From Streptomyces anulatus (GTDB lineage: Bacteria; Actinomycetota; Actinomycetes; Streptomycetales; Streptomycetaceae): 33,631 nt of DNA. A model generated the notes under the pieces. It searched no databases and was not told the DNA's origin. It saw only the letters and a list, made by a program, of their open reading frames with translations. The position numbers and the translations under genes were made by a program. Each line of letters starts with the position of its first letter. The first letter of the stretch is position 1. Location of the stretch: assembly GCF_000721175.1 (NCBI RefSeq), contig NZ_JOEZ01000052.1, positions 1 to 33,631 of the forward strand. The letters run 5' to 3'. Below are positions 20,871 to 33,631 of this stretch, in pieces.

Positions 20871-23711
20871 TTACGGAGCGGATTCCCCGCGGATGACGGC
20901 CAACACCCCGTCGAGCTCGTCGGGTTTCACCATGACGTCGCGCGCCTTGGAGCCCTCGCTGGGTCCGACGATGTTGCGGGACTCCATCAGGTCCATCAGC
21001 CGGCCCGCCTTCGCGAAGCCGACCCGGAGCTTGCGCTGGAGCATCGAGGTCGATCCGAACTGGGTGGAGACGACCAGCTCGGCGGCCTGACAGAGCAGGT
21101 CCAGGTCGTCGCCGATGTCCTCGTCGATCTCCTTCTTCTGCTTCGTCCCCACCACGACGTCGTCCCGGAAGACCGGGGCCATCTGGTCCTTGCAGTGCTG
21201 GACGACGGCGGCGACCTCGTCCTCGGTGACGAACGCTCCCTGCATACGGGTGGGTTTGTTGGCCCCCATCGGGAGGAAGAGTCCGTCGCCCTTGCCGATG
21301 AGCTTCTCGGCGCCGGGCTGGTCGAGGATGACCCGGCTGTCGGCGAGCGAGGAGGTGGCGAAGGCGAGCCGGGAGGGCACGTTCGCCTTGATCAGGCCGG
21401 TCACCACGTCGACCGAGGGGCGCTGGGTGGCGAGCACCAGGTGGATGCCGGCCGCGCGGGCCAGCTGGGTGATGCGGACGATCGAGTCCTCGACATCACG
21501 CGGGGCCACCATCATCAGGTCGGCCAGCTCGTCGACGATCACCAGCAGGTACGGGTACGGGGACAGCTCGCGCTCGCTGCCCTCGGGCGCCTTGCACTTG
21601 CCGTTGCGGACCGCGTGGTTGAAGTCGTCGATGTGCCGGTAGCCGAAGTTGGCGAGGTCGTCGTAGCGCAGGTCCATCTCCCGCACGACCCACTGGAGCG
21701 CCTCGGCGGCCTTCTTGGGGTTGGTGATGATCGGGGTGATGAGGTGGGGGATGCCCTCGTACGCGGTGAGCTCGACGCGCTTGGGGTCGACGAGGACCAT
21801 CCGCACGTCGTCCGGGGTGGCCCGCACCATGATCGAGGTGATCAGGCAGTTGATGCAGGAGGACTTGCCGGAACCGGTGGCGCCGGCGACCAGGACGTGC
21901 GGCATCTTGGCGAGGTTGGCCATCTCGTAGCCGCCCTCGACGTTCTTGCCGAGCGCCACGAGCATCGGGTGGTCGTCCTCGGCGGCGTCCGCGAGGCGCA
22001 GCACATCGCCGAGGTTGACCATCTCGCGGTCGGAGTTGGGGATCTCGATGCCGACGGCGGACTTGCCCGGGATCGGCGAGATGATCCGCACGTCCGGGCT
22101 GGCCACGGCGTACGCGATGTTCTTGGCCAGGGCCGTGATCTTCTCGACCTTCACGGCGGGGCCGAGCTCGATCTCGTAACGGGTGACCGTCGGGCCCCGG
22201 GTGAAGCCGGTGACCGCGGCGTCGACCTTGAACTCGGTGAAGACGTTGGTCAGCGAGGCGACGACGACGTCGTTGGCGGCGCTGCGGGTCTTGCCCGGTC
22301 CGCCGCGCTCCAGCAGGTCCAGCGAGGGCAGCGAGTACGTGATGTCGCCGGACAGCTGGAGCTGCTCGGCGCGGGCAGGCAGGCCCTCGGAACGCTCCGG
22401 TGCGGGCTTGGTCAGATCAGGAACGGCACCGGACCGGCCGGAGGTTCCACCGGAACGGTCACCGCCGGTCGCGTCGTCGGCGTCCTCGGACCGGTCCGGC
22501 CGACGCCCCGCCCCGGACGTGACCGCCCCGTCCCGCTCGGCCTCCCTGGCGCCGGGGACGGGCGTCCCGGTGCGCTCCCGGTCCACGGAGACGCCCTGGG
22601 TCAGGTCGGCGACGACCGGCGAGGGCGGCATGCCGTTGAGCACGGCCCCGTCGAGGGCGGCGGCAGCGGCGGCCGCGACGTCCACCGCGTCCAGCGGCCG
22701 GTTCATCGCGGGCTGCGCGGAAGGCCTGCGGGGCCTCCTGCGCTTGGTGAGCGCTTCCGCCTCGGCCTGGTCGTGGTCGTAGACCGGGTCCGCGTCCACG
22801 TCCGTGCGCCGTGCGCCGCGTCGGCGGGACCGCTCGGGCAGCGCCTCACGCCACTGTTCGTCGTAGCGCTCGTCGTCGTCCTCGTACACTTCGCCGGCCT
22901 CGGGTGCCGGTTCCACGATGCCGAGGCGGACACCGAGCTCACGCAGCCGCTGCGGAATGGCGTTGACCGGGGTGGCGGTGACGACGAGGAGCCCGAACAC
23001 GGTCAGGAGCACCAGCAGCGGTACGGCCAGCACCTCGCCCATCATGAAGATCAGCGGCTTGGAGGTGGCCCAGCCGACCAGCCCGCCCGCGTCCTGCATC
23101 GCCTCGGTGCCCGCCTCCCGGCCCGGCGAACCGCAGGCGATGTGGACCTGTCCGAGGACCCCGATGACCAGGGCGGACAGCCCGATGACGATGCGCCCGT
23201 TGGCCTCGGGCCGCTCCGGGTACAGGATCAGCCGCACCGCCATGGCGCCCAGCAGTATCGGCGCGAGCAGATCGAGCCGGCCGAAGGCCCCGGTCACCAG
23301 CATCTCGACCAGGTCGCCGACCGGTCCCTGGAGATTGGACCAGGTGCCCGCGGCGACGATCAGCGCCAGGCCGAGCAGCAGCAGCGCGAGCCCGTCCTTG
23401 CGGTGGGCGGGGTCAAGTCCTTTGGCTCCCCGCCCTATCGAGCGGAACAGCGCGCCGACGCCGTGCGCCGCCCCGAGCCAGACCGCCCGCACCAGCCGGT
23501 AGATGCCCCCGGTGGGTGACGGTGCGGGTTTGGGTGCGGGCTTCTTGGCCGCCGTCTTCTTCGCGGGAGCCTTCTTCGCGGGAGCAGCCGACTTCTTGGG
23601 CGCGGTCTTCTTGGCGGGCGCGGCTCTCTTCGCCGGGCCCGAGGTACGGCCGACGCGCTTCGCGGTGCCCGCCGTGCCCTGGGAACCCTTGCCGGACGTA
23701 CGTGAGGCCAT
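20871..23711 (-). CDS. ftsK: DNA translocase FtsK
   Basis: A 946-residue septal DNA pump. It begins [20 protein letters not shown] with a Lys/Ala/Pro-rich segment (about 20-65, repeated PAKK) likely to contact DNA or lipid. Four membrane helices span about 85-260, and an acidic, Arg-rich linker follows. The alpha/beta motor domains hold [20 protein letters not shown], Walker [13 protein letters not shown] (about 603-614), [14 protein letters not shown] and [13 protein letters not shown]. The gamma winged helix closes the protein ([20 protein letters not shown]). It moves chromosomes through the sporulation septum. The ATG at 23711 lies seven bases after TAACCT with no ribosome-binding site; a further in-frame ATG 36 bases upstream is less likely. 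Confidence 0.95.
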   Translation of the reverse strand: MASRTSGKGSQGTAGTAKRVGRTSGPAKRAAPAKKTAPKKSAAPAKKAPAKKTAAKKPAPKPAPSPTGGIYRLVRAVWLGAAHGVGALFRSIGRGAKGLDPAHRKDGLALLLLGLALIVAAGTWSNLQGPVGDLVEMLVTGAFGRLDLLAPILLGAMAVRLILYPERPEANGRIVIGLSALVIGVLGQVHIACGSPGREAGTEAMQDAGGLVGWATSKPLIFMMGEVLAVPLLVLLTVFGLLVVTATPVNAIPQRLRELGVRLGIVEPAPEAGEVYEDDDERYDEQWREALPERSRRRGARRTDVDADPVYDHDQAEAEALTKRRRPRRPSAQPAMNRPLDAVDVAAAAAAALDGAVLNGMPPSPVVADLTQGVSVDRERTGTPVPGAREAERDGAVTSGAGRRPDRSEDADDATGGDRSGGTSGRSGAVPDLTKPAPERSEGLPARAEQLQLSGDITYSLPSLDLLERGGPGKTRSAANDVVVASLTNVFTEFKVDAAVTGFTRGPTVTRYEIELGPAVKVEKITALAKNIAYAVASPDVRIISPIPGKSAVGIEIPNSDREMVNLGDVLRLADAAEDDHPMLVALGKNVEGGYEMANLAKMPHVLVAGATGSGKSSCINCLITSIMVRATPDDVRMVLVDPKRVELTAYEGIPHLITPIITNPKKAAEALQWVVREMDLRYDDLANFGYRHIDDFNHAVRNGKCKAPEGSERELSPYPYLLVIVDELADLMMVAPRDVEDSIVRITQLARAAGIHLVLATQRPSVDVVTGLIKANVPSRLAFATSSLADSRVILDQPGAEKLIGKGDGLFLPMGANKPTRMQGAFVTEDEVAAVVQHCKDQMAPVFRDDVVVGTKQKKEIDEDIGDDLDLLCQAAELVVSTQFGSTSMLQRKLRVGFAKAGRLMDLMESRNIVGPSEGSKARDVMVKPDELDGVLAVIRGESAP

Positions 23712-23828
23712 GGTGCCGAGGTTACCGCTGTCGTCGCCCGTGAACACGTTCGCCTACTGGTTCACCCGACCGTGTCGACTTCGGGCGGCAGGGAACTGAC
23801 GCCGCCTCACGACGGAGGAGGGAGGGTG

Positions 23829-24512
23829 TCAGCTCTGTGCGGGCAGCACGCCCGAGCCCCCGCCGGTGCCCGGCTCCAGCGCGTCGAGCGCGCGGCGCAG
23901 GCCGGTCAGCTTGCGTTCCAGGTGGGCGGCCGTGGCCACCGCGGCGGCGTCCGCGGATTCGTCGTCGAGCTGCTTGGAGAGCGCCTCCGCCTGCTCCTCG
24001 ACCGCCGCGAGCCGCGCGGAGAGTTCGGCCAGCAGACCGGCCGGCTCCCTCTCGTGCTCGCCGCCCGCGTGGCCGTCGCCATCCAACTGGAGCCGCAGCA
24101 GGGCGGCCTGCTCGCGAAGCTTGCAGTTCTTCATGTACAGCTCGACGAAGACCGAGACCTTGGCGCGCAGCACCCACGGGTCGAACGGCTTGGAGATGTA
24201 GTCCACCGCGCCGGCCGCGTAGCCGCGGAAGGTGTGATGCGGACCGTGGTTGATCGCGGTGAGGAAGATGATCGGGATGTCCCGGGTCCGCTCCCGCCGC
24301 TTGATGTGCGCGGCGGTCTCGAAACCGTCCATGCCCGGCATCTGGACGTCCAGCAGAATGACCGCGAAGTCGTCCGTGAGCAGCGCTTTGAGCGCCTCCT
24401 CCCCTGACGATGCCCGGACCAGTGTCTGATCGAGCGCAGAGAGGATGGCCTCCAGCGCCAGCAGATTCTCCGGCCGGTCATCGACCAGGAGGATCTTGGC
24501 CTTCTGCACCAT
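23829..24512 (-). CDS. osaB: Response regulator OsaB
   Basis: A 227-residue response regulator. The receiver domain (about 5-125) has the acidic pair in ILLVDDRPEN, phosphoacceptor D55 in ILLDVQMPGMDG, the conserved Thr in IIFLTAINHG and Lys in DYISKPFDP. The C-terminal part is not a DNA-binding domain but a predicted coiled coil (about 135-215: LREQAALLRLQLDG, then LAELSARLAAVEEQAEALSK). This matches OsaB of S. coelicolor, needed for osmoadaptation. ATG 24512 has GGAGG seven bases upstream. It lies 244 bases downstream of osaA on the same strand, a gap without a clear terminator; a TTGACC at 24727-24722 hints at an internal promoter. Confidence 0.92.
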   Translation of the reverse strand: MVQKAKILLVDDRPENLLALEAILSALDQTLVRASSGEEALKALLTDDFAVILLDVQMPGMDGFETAAHIKRRERTRDIPIIFLTAINHGPHHTFRGYAAGAVDYISKPFDPWVLRAKVSVFVELYMKNCKLREQAALLRLQLDGDGHAGGEHEREPAGLLAELSARLAAVEEQAEALSKQLDDESADAAAVATAAHLERKLTGLRRALDALEPGTGGGSGVLPAQS

Positions 24513-24756
24513 GGCCCGTCCTCCTCGCCCCGGAAATGCACCGGGTGCCGCCCCAGGGGACGACTCCCTTACGCCGTCCGTCCTTGTGCCGGTCATGGTA
24601 GCCGCACCCCGCCCGTCACCACACCCTGTCACCGCGATGTCACTGTGCACACACCGCAAACGCGGTGGGAGACCAGAAGGTTCCCCGAATGCAGCGAGTT
24701 CACACTCGTTCGAGCACAGTCGGTCAACAACTCACGCTGATTCGTTCAACCTTCGA

Positions 24757-30270
<5,514 letters not shown>

Positions 30271-30416
30271 CGTGTCCCTCCCGCAGGGGTTGACCGTTTC
30301 ACTCGGGCCTATCCGGAAGCTTGCTCAGTTCCACTTTGGCTCACCGCCACTGCACACCGTCAACGGGCGACCGGGCGGACGTCAAATCATGGCAACGTAC
30401 CAGGCCGGAACCGGTC

Positions 30417-30444
30417 GGCGGGCAACCTGTGCCGGTTGCCCGCC
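30417..30444. promoter_or_regulatory. Perfect 11-base inverted repeat in the osaA/osaC divergent region
   Basis: GGCGGGCAACC (30417-30427) and GGTTGCCCGCC (30434-30444) flank TGTGCC. It lies 147 bases upstream of osaA and 170 bases upstream of osaC. It could be an operator shared by both genes or an RNA hairpin. The remainder of the 343-base gap 30271-30613 has a TTGACG at 30534 and a TAGCCT at 30546, too close to form one promoter, and no other clear element. Confidence 0.45.
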
Positions 30445-30613
30445 ATCCCGTGCACCGGGAGTCCATACTTGTGCGCCCGCACACCACTGCCGGACCGCCC
30501 TGTCCCGAACTCGGCCCTCGTGTACCGGCACCCTTGACGAACGTCTAGCCTGGCAAGCGAATCGAAGCGGCGATAAACGGGCACAGGACTCGGGGAAGCG
30601 ACGAGACACCAAT

Positions 30614-33241
30614 ATGGGGAGTGCTGTGATCACCGCGCGCGCGGCCGCCACCTTCGAACCGGTCGGACGCTCCGTCGCGACCGCCCGCGCTTTCGTCCGG
30701 GACACGCTCCAGGGGTGGGGCTACAACGATGTCGTCGACGACGCCGTCGTCCTCACCAGTGAACTCGTGACCAACGCCGTCGTGCACGCGGGGACGGCGG
30801 CCGACGTGCTGTGCCTGCGCGCCGCGGACGGCGTCCGGGTCGAGGTCTCCGACCACTATCCCGAACGCGAGGTTCCGCTCCAGGGCAACGGCCTCGACTT
30901 CGGCAGCCCCGACCGCGAGAACGGCCGCGGTCTGCTGCTCTGCGCCGCCCTCGCCTCCCGTTGGGGCGTCGAGTACTCCCCCACCCGTAAACACGTCTGG
31001 TTCCAGCTGGACCTGCCCGACCGGCCGGTGGGCATCCGCTCGGCGGGCCCGGTCCTGCCCACCTCGCTCCTCCCGGTCACCGACCAGCGGGTCCGGGTCG
31101 CCGTCGTCCAGATCGACAGCACCGGCGCGATCAGCGCGTGGAACGACGACGCCACGTACGTCTTCGGGCACACCGCGGAACAGGTCACCGGCAAGCAGTT
31201 CACCGACTTCGTGGCCTGGCCGCACACTCCGGGGACCAACACCGGCATCGCCGACGCGCTCCAGCTCTCCCGCTGGGAGGGCAGCTACGGGATCCGCGGC
31301 GCCGACGGCCGGACCATCGCCGTCTACTCCTCGCACCTGCGGGTCCGCGACACCGAAGGCGAACCCTCCACGGTCTGTCTCCTCGTCCGCGACGACGAGC
31401 GCGCCGTGCTCCAGTCCCCCGTCCGCGCACCGGTCTCCGATTCCTCGGCCGACAACCGCACCGCGGACCCGTTCGAGGTCTTCATCGGCTCCCCGGCCCC
31501 GGACGACCTGGACGGTCTCCTCCAGCGGACGGTCGAGCGGGCCCGCGACATGCTCGACGCCGACGCGGCGTTCCTGCTGCTCGCCACGGACGACGAGACG
31601 GAGCTGGAGGTCCGCGCGACGACCGGCCTGCCCTCGGCCCGCCAGCGCTTCGCCCGGGTCCCCGTCGAGGCCGGAACAGGACGCTACGGCTCCGCCCGGA
31701 TGCCGGCGGTCCACGAGGACCTCACCGCCGTCCCCGGTGCCGTGCCGCTGCTCACCGACACCGGAATGCGCTCGGTCGTCACGGTCCCGCTGAAGGTCGA
31801 GGGCCGCCTCACCGGCTCCCTCGGCGTCGCGGCGGAAGGCGCGGGCCGCTACTCCAACGAGGAGGCCCTGCGCCTCCAGTTCGCCGCCGACCGCATCGCC
31901 CTGGCCGTGGAGTCCGCCCGCCTCGGCGAGCTGGAACGGCTGCGCCGCGGCTCCCTGTCCTTCCTCGTCGAGGCCTCCGACCTGCTGGCCGGCACGCTCG
32001 ACCGGGACCAGACCCTGGCGCTCATGGCCCAGATGACGGTCCCGACGCTGGCCACCTGGTGCGCCGTCTACACGATCGCGGACCAGTCGTCCGAGCCGTA
32101 CCTCTCGTACGTCCTCCACGAGGACGAAGACCTCATCGACGGGCTCAAGGCCCTGCTCTCCAAGATCGCCCCGCCGGATCCGGTACCGGCCCCGGGCGCC
32201 CGCGTCTGGGCCGCCCCCTCGGAGGCCGGTCACCGTGCCGCGCTGAGCACCTCGACCCGCAGCCTGCAGCGCGACGCGCCGCTGAGCATGAGCACGGCCA
32301 CCCGCACCACGCTCGCCACGGCCCAGGCCGTCGGCGGTGAGACGGTGGTCCTGCCGCTGGTCGCCCGCAACCGCGTGATCGGCATGCTGACGCTCGGAAA
32401 GCCCTCGGACGACCATTTCCGCCAGGAGATCCTGGAACTGGCCGAGGACCTCTCCCGCAGGGCCGCCCTGGCCCTGGACAACGCCCGCCTGTACTCGGAG
32501 CGCATGGCGATCAGCCAGTCCCTCCAGCGCAGCCTGCTGCCCCCGGGCCTCCCTGACATCCCGAACGTCGAGATCGAGGTCATCTACCGCGCCGCGGGCG
32601 AGGGCAACGAGGTCGGCGGCGACTTCTACGACGTCTTCCCGATCAGCGACGGCGCATACGGCTTCGCGATCGGCGACGTGTGCGGTACGGGCCCCGAGGC
32701 GGCCGCCGTCACGGGCCTGGCCCGCCACGCGCTGCGCCTGCTCGCCCGCGAGGGCTTCGGCGGTCCGGCGGTCCTGGAGCGCCTCAACGCGGCGATCCTC
32801 GACGAGGGCGCCCGCAGCCGCTTCCTGACCCTTCTCTACGGCGAGCTGTGGCCGCAGGAGGACGGCAGCGCTCTCCTGAAGGTCGTCTGCGCCGGCCACC
32901 CGCTGCCGCTGCGTCTCCGCCAGGACGGCTCCGTCGAGTCCGCCGCGGAACCGCAGCCCTTGCTCGGCGTCATCGAGGACCTCGACCTGTACGAGCAGGA
33001 AGTCGTCCTCAACCCGGGTGACGTCCTCCTGTGCGTCACGGACGGCGTCACCGAACGCCGCGAGGGAGCCCGCATGCTGGGCGACGACGGCCTGGCGGAC
33101 GTCCTGGCGACCTGTACGGGCCTGACGGCCGGAGCGGTCGCCTCACGCATTCTGCGAGCCGTGGAACGCTTCGCGGCCGAGCCGGCCTCGGACGACATGG
33201 CAATCCTGGCCATGCGCGTCCCGGAGCCGCCTCGCGTCTGA
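30614..33241 (+). CDS. osaC: Multidomain anti-sigma/phosphatase regulator OsaC
   Basis: 875 residues with four modules. An RsbW-like HATPase comes first (about 15-135), with N-box ELVTNAVVHAG and GRGLLLCAALASRWG. A PAS domain follows (about 155-265: ISAWNDDATYVFGHTAEQVT). Two GAF domains occupy about 285-440 and 450-630. A SpoIIE/RsbU-type PP2C phosphatase closes the protein (about 635-873), with SLLPPGLPDIPNVEIEV, NEVGGDFYDVF, GDVCGTGPEAA, LCVTDGVTERR and ASDDMAILAM holding the metal-binding aspartates. This matches OsaC of S. coelicolor, which interacts with SigB and is needed to return to normal after osmotic shock. It is divergent from osaA. GTG 30626, with GGGGAG four bases upstream, is an alternative start to ATG 30614. 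A bidirectional terminator follows. Confidence 0.92.
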   Translation: MGSAVITARAAATFEPVGRSVATARAFVRDTLQGWGYNDVVDDAVVLTSELVTNAVVHAGTAADVLCLRAADGVRVEVSDHYPEREVPLQGNGLDFGSPDRENGRGLLLCAALASRWGVEYSPTRKHVWFQLDLPDRPVGIRSAGPVLPTSLLPVTDQRVRVAVVQIDSTGAISAWNDDATYVFGHTAEQVTGKQFTDFVAWPHTPGTNTGIADALQLSRWEGSYGIRGADGRTIAVYSSHLRVRDTEGEPSTVCLLVRDDERAVLQSPVRAPVSDSSADNRTADPFEVFIGSPAPDDLDGLLQRTVERARDMLDADAAFLLLATDDETELEVRATTGLPSARQRFARVPVEAGTGRYGSARMPAVHEDLTAVPGAVPLLTDTGMRSVVTVPLKVEGRLTGSLGVAAEGAGRYSNEEALRLQFAADRIALAVESARLGELERLRRGSLSFLVEASDLLAGTLDRDQTLALMAQMTVPTLATWCAVYTIADQSSEPYLSYVLHEDEDLIDGLKALLSKIAPPDPVPAPGARVWAAPSEAGHRAALSTSTRSLQRDAPLSMSTATRTTLATAQAVGGETVVLPLVARNRVIGMLTLGKPSDDHFRQEILELAEDLSRRAALALDNARLYSERMAISQSLQRSLLPPGLPDIPNVEIEVIYRAAGEGNEVGGDFYDVFPISDGAYGFAIGDVCGTGPEAAAVTGLARHALRLLAREGFGGPAVLERLNAAILDEGARSRFLTLLYGELWPQEDGSALLKVVCAGHPLPLRLRQDGSVESAAEPQPLLGVIEDLDLYEQEVVLNPGDVLLCVTDGVTERREGARMLGDDGLADVLATCTGLTAGAVASRILRAVERFAAEPASDDMAILAMRVPEPPRV

Positions 33242-33250
33242 CCTCCAACG

Positions 33251-33284
33251 CGAAAGGCCCCCGCCACACGGCGGGGGCCTTTCG
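33251..33284. terminator. Bidirectional terminator between osaC and tRNA-Thr
   Basis: CGAAAGGCCCCCGCC (33251-33265) and GGCGGGGGCCTTTCG (33270-33284) form a perfect 15-base stem with an ACAC loop. T-rich sequence follows on the plus strand (TTTCGTTTGTC), and the stem reads equally well for the tRNA on the minus strand. Confidence 0.9.
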
Positions 33285-33295
33285 TTTGTCTTCCG

Positions 33296-33368
33296 AGCCC
33301 CAATGCGGAATCGAACCGCAGACCTTCTCCTTACCATGGAGACGCTCTACCGACTGAGCTATTGGGGC
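33296..33368 (-). tRNA. tRNA-Thr (anticodon GGT)
   Basis: Read on the minus strand from 33368 the acceptor is GCCCCAAT paired with ATTGGGGC and the D arm is CTCAGTCGGTAGAGC. The anticodon stem TCTCC/GGAGA encloses ATGGTAA, giving anticodon GGT, and the T arm is TGCGGTTCGATTCCGCA. The CCA end is not encoded. It lies just downstream of the rRNA operon on the same strand but beyond the rrn terminator. Confidence 0.95.
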
Positions 33369-33539
33369 CTTGCTGCGCTGTGGCAACGAGGTAAACCATA
33401 CACGGGATCCGGAGATGCTCATAATCGCCGCCGGCCCTGGGCTTGCGGCTCTGCGGCCCTTCCGACAGGTCCTGCGTCTTGCCGGCCCGGCATAGGCGCC
33501 GCACGGAGCGCACGCCGCGGTCTGCGCCCGTGACGCAGA

Positions 33540-33569
33540 AAAGCCCCGCACCAAAAGGTGCGGGGCTTT
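33540..33569 (-). terminator. rRNA operon terminator after 5S
   Basis: AAAGCCCCGCACC (33540-33552) and GGTGCGGGGCTTT (33557-33569) form a 13-base perfect stem with an AAAA loop. On the minus strand the hairpin is followed by TTTTC. Nothing else is visible between it and the tRNA. Confidence 0.9.
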
Positions 33570-33581
33570 CCCGGAAAAATT

Positions 33582-33631
33582 GTTCGGCGGCGTCCTACTC
33601 TCCCACAGGGTCCCCCCTGCAGTACCATCGG
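33582..33631 (-). rRNA. 5S ribosomal RNA, 3' end (runs off the window)
   Basis: On the minus strand CCGATGGTACTGCAGG, then CCTGTGGGAGAGTAGGACG and CCGCCGAACA, is the 3' part of an actinobacterial 5S rRNA, including the conserved GGGAGAGTAGGACGC. About 50 bases are present; the 5' part and the rest of the operon lie beyond the right edge. The exact 3' end is uncertain by a few bases. Confidence 0.9.

Noticed and set aside
20856..23519. An 887-codon plus-strand frame antisense to ftsK
   Set aside because: No recognisable motifs; explained by third-position GC bias of ftsK.
23503..23799. Plus-strand frame rich in Ala/Phe/Gly opposite the FtsK N-terminus
   Set aside because: It is the complement of the Lys/Ala/Pro repeats of FtsK (AAG read as CTT), not a membrane protein.
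24653..24727. A hairpin (CCGCAAACGCGG) and TTGACC in the osaA-osaB gap as a terminator and promoter
   Set aside because: The stem is only about five bases and no -10 box lies at a proper distance; not strong enough to list as features.
30534..30551. TTGACG and TAGCCT as the osaC promoter
   Set aside because: They are separated by only six bases, so they cannot serve as one -35/-10 pair.

Overview
The window is about 70% GC, uses G/C-ending codons and carries a gene order I recognise from Streptomyces chromosomes. It runs from recA through DUF3046, lhr, nei, dps, clgR, cinA-pgsA-rimO and a RodZ-like gene to ftsK, then the osaB-osaA/osaC osmoadaptation locus, and ends at a tRNA-Thr and the 5S end of an rRNA operon. 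It reads as conserved chromosomal core with two small decayed insertions, not as a genomic island.

Layout. 1-157: start of recA (minus), with two DNA-damage promoters at 201-323. 453-1034: a RibD_C/DHFR-like pseudogene with at least six frameshifts. 1095-4700: an SDR oxidoreductase, an AI-2E-type membrane protein, a DUF3046 protein and a prenyltransferase-like toroid protein. 4761-6856: an AzlD/AzlC branched-chain amino acid exporter with an AraC-type regulator. 6983-11571: the helicase gene lhr, broken into two overlapping reading frames. 11649-12479: a Nei/Fpg-type DNA glycosylase, followed at its stop codon by an internally deleted IS481-type element (12481-13280). 13341-14340: a second SDR gene and an overlapping convergent small membrane protein gene. 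14467-15266: an internally deleted IS30-type element. 15339-16674: stress genes csbD, dps and clgR. 16784-19601: rimO-pgsA-cinA, coupled by 4-base overlaps. 19767-23711: RodZ-like gene and ftsK. 23829-33241: osaB, osaA and the divergent osaC. 33251-33631: a bidirectional terminator, tRNA-Thr(GGT), the rrn terminator and the 3' end of 5S rRNA.

How the parts fit together. DNA repair forms one theme. recA and lhr share an identical TTGTCAGTG element with 8-base spacing to a -10 box, which is the PafBC/RecA-independent damage promoter. The nei glycosylase lies directly after lhr. Stress and envelope functions form the other theme. Dps has a SigB-like promoter, CsbD lies beside it, and ClgR controls Clp/Lon proteolysis. 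OsaA is a soluble hybrid kinase with about a dozen tandem HAMP units, OsaB is its response regulator, and OsaC is an RsbW/PAS/GAF/PP2C protein.

The least expected signals are these: the split lhr gene with a GTGA overlap that could allow two-polypeptide expression; short tandem repeats that start at or just after the stop codons of four separate genes; two unrelated insertion sequences that both kept their ends and lost their middles; and an unusual number of genes that look leaderless. I found no CRISPR array, toxin-antitoxin pair or complete prophage.
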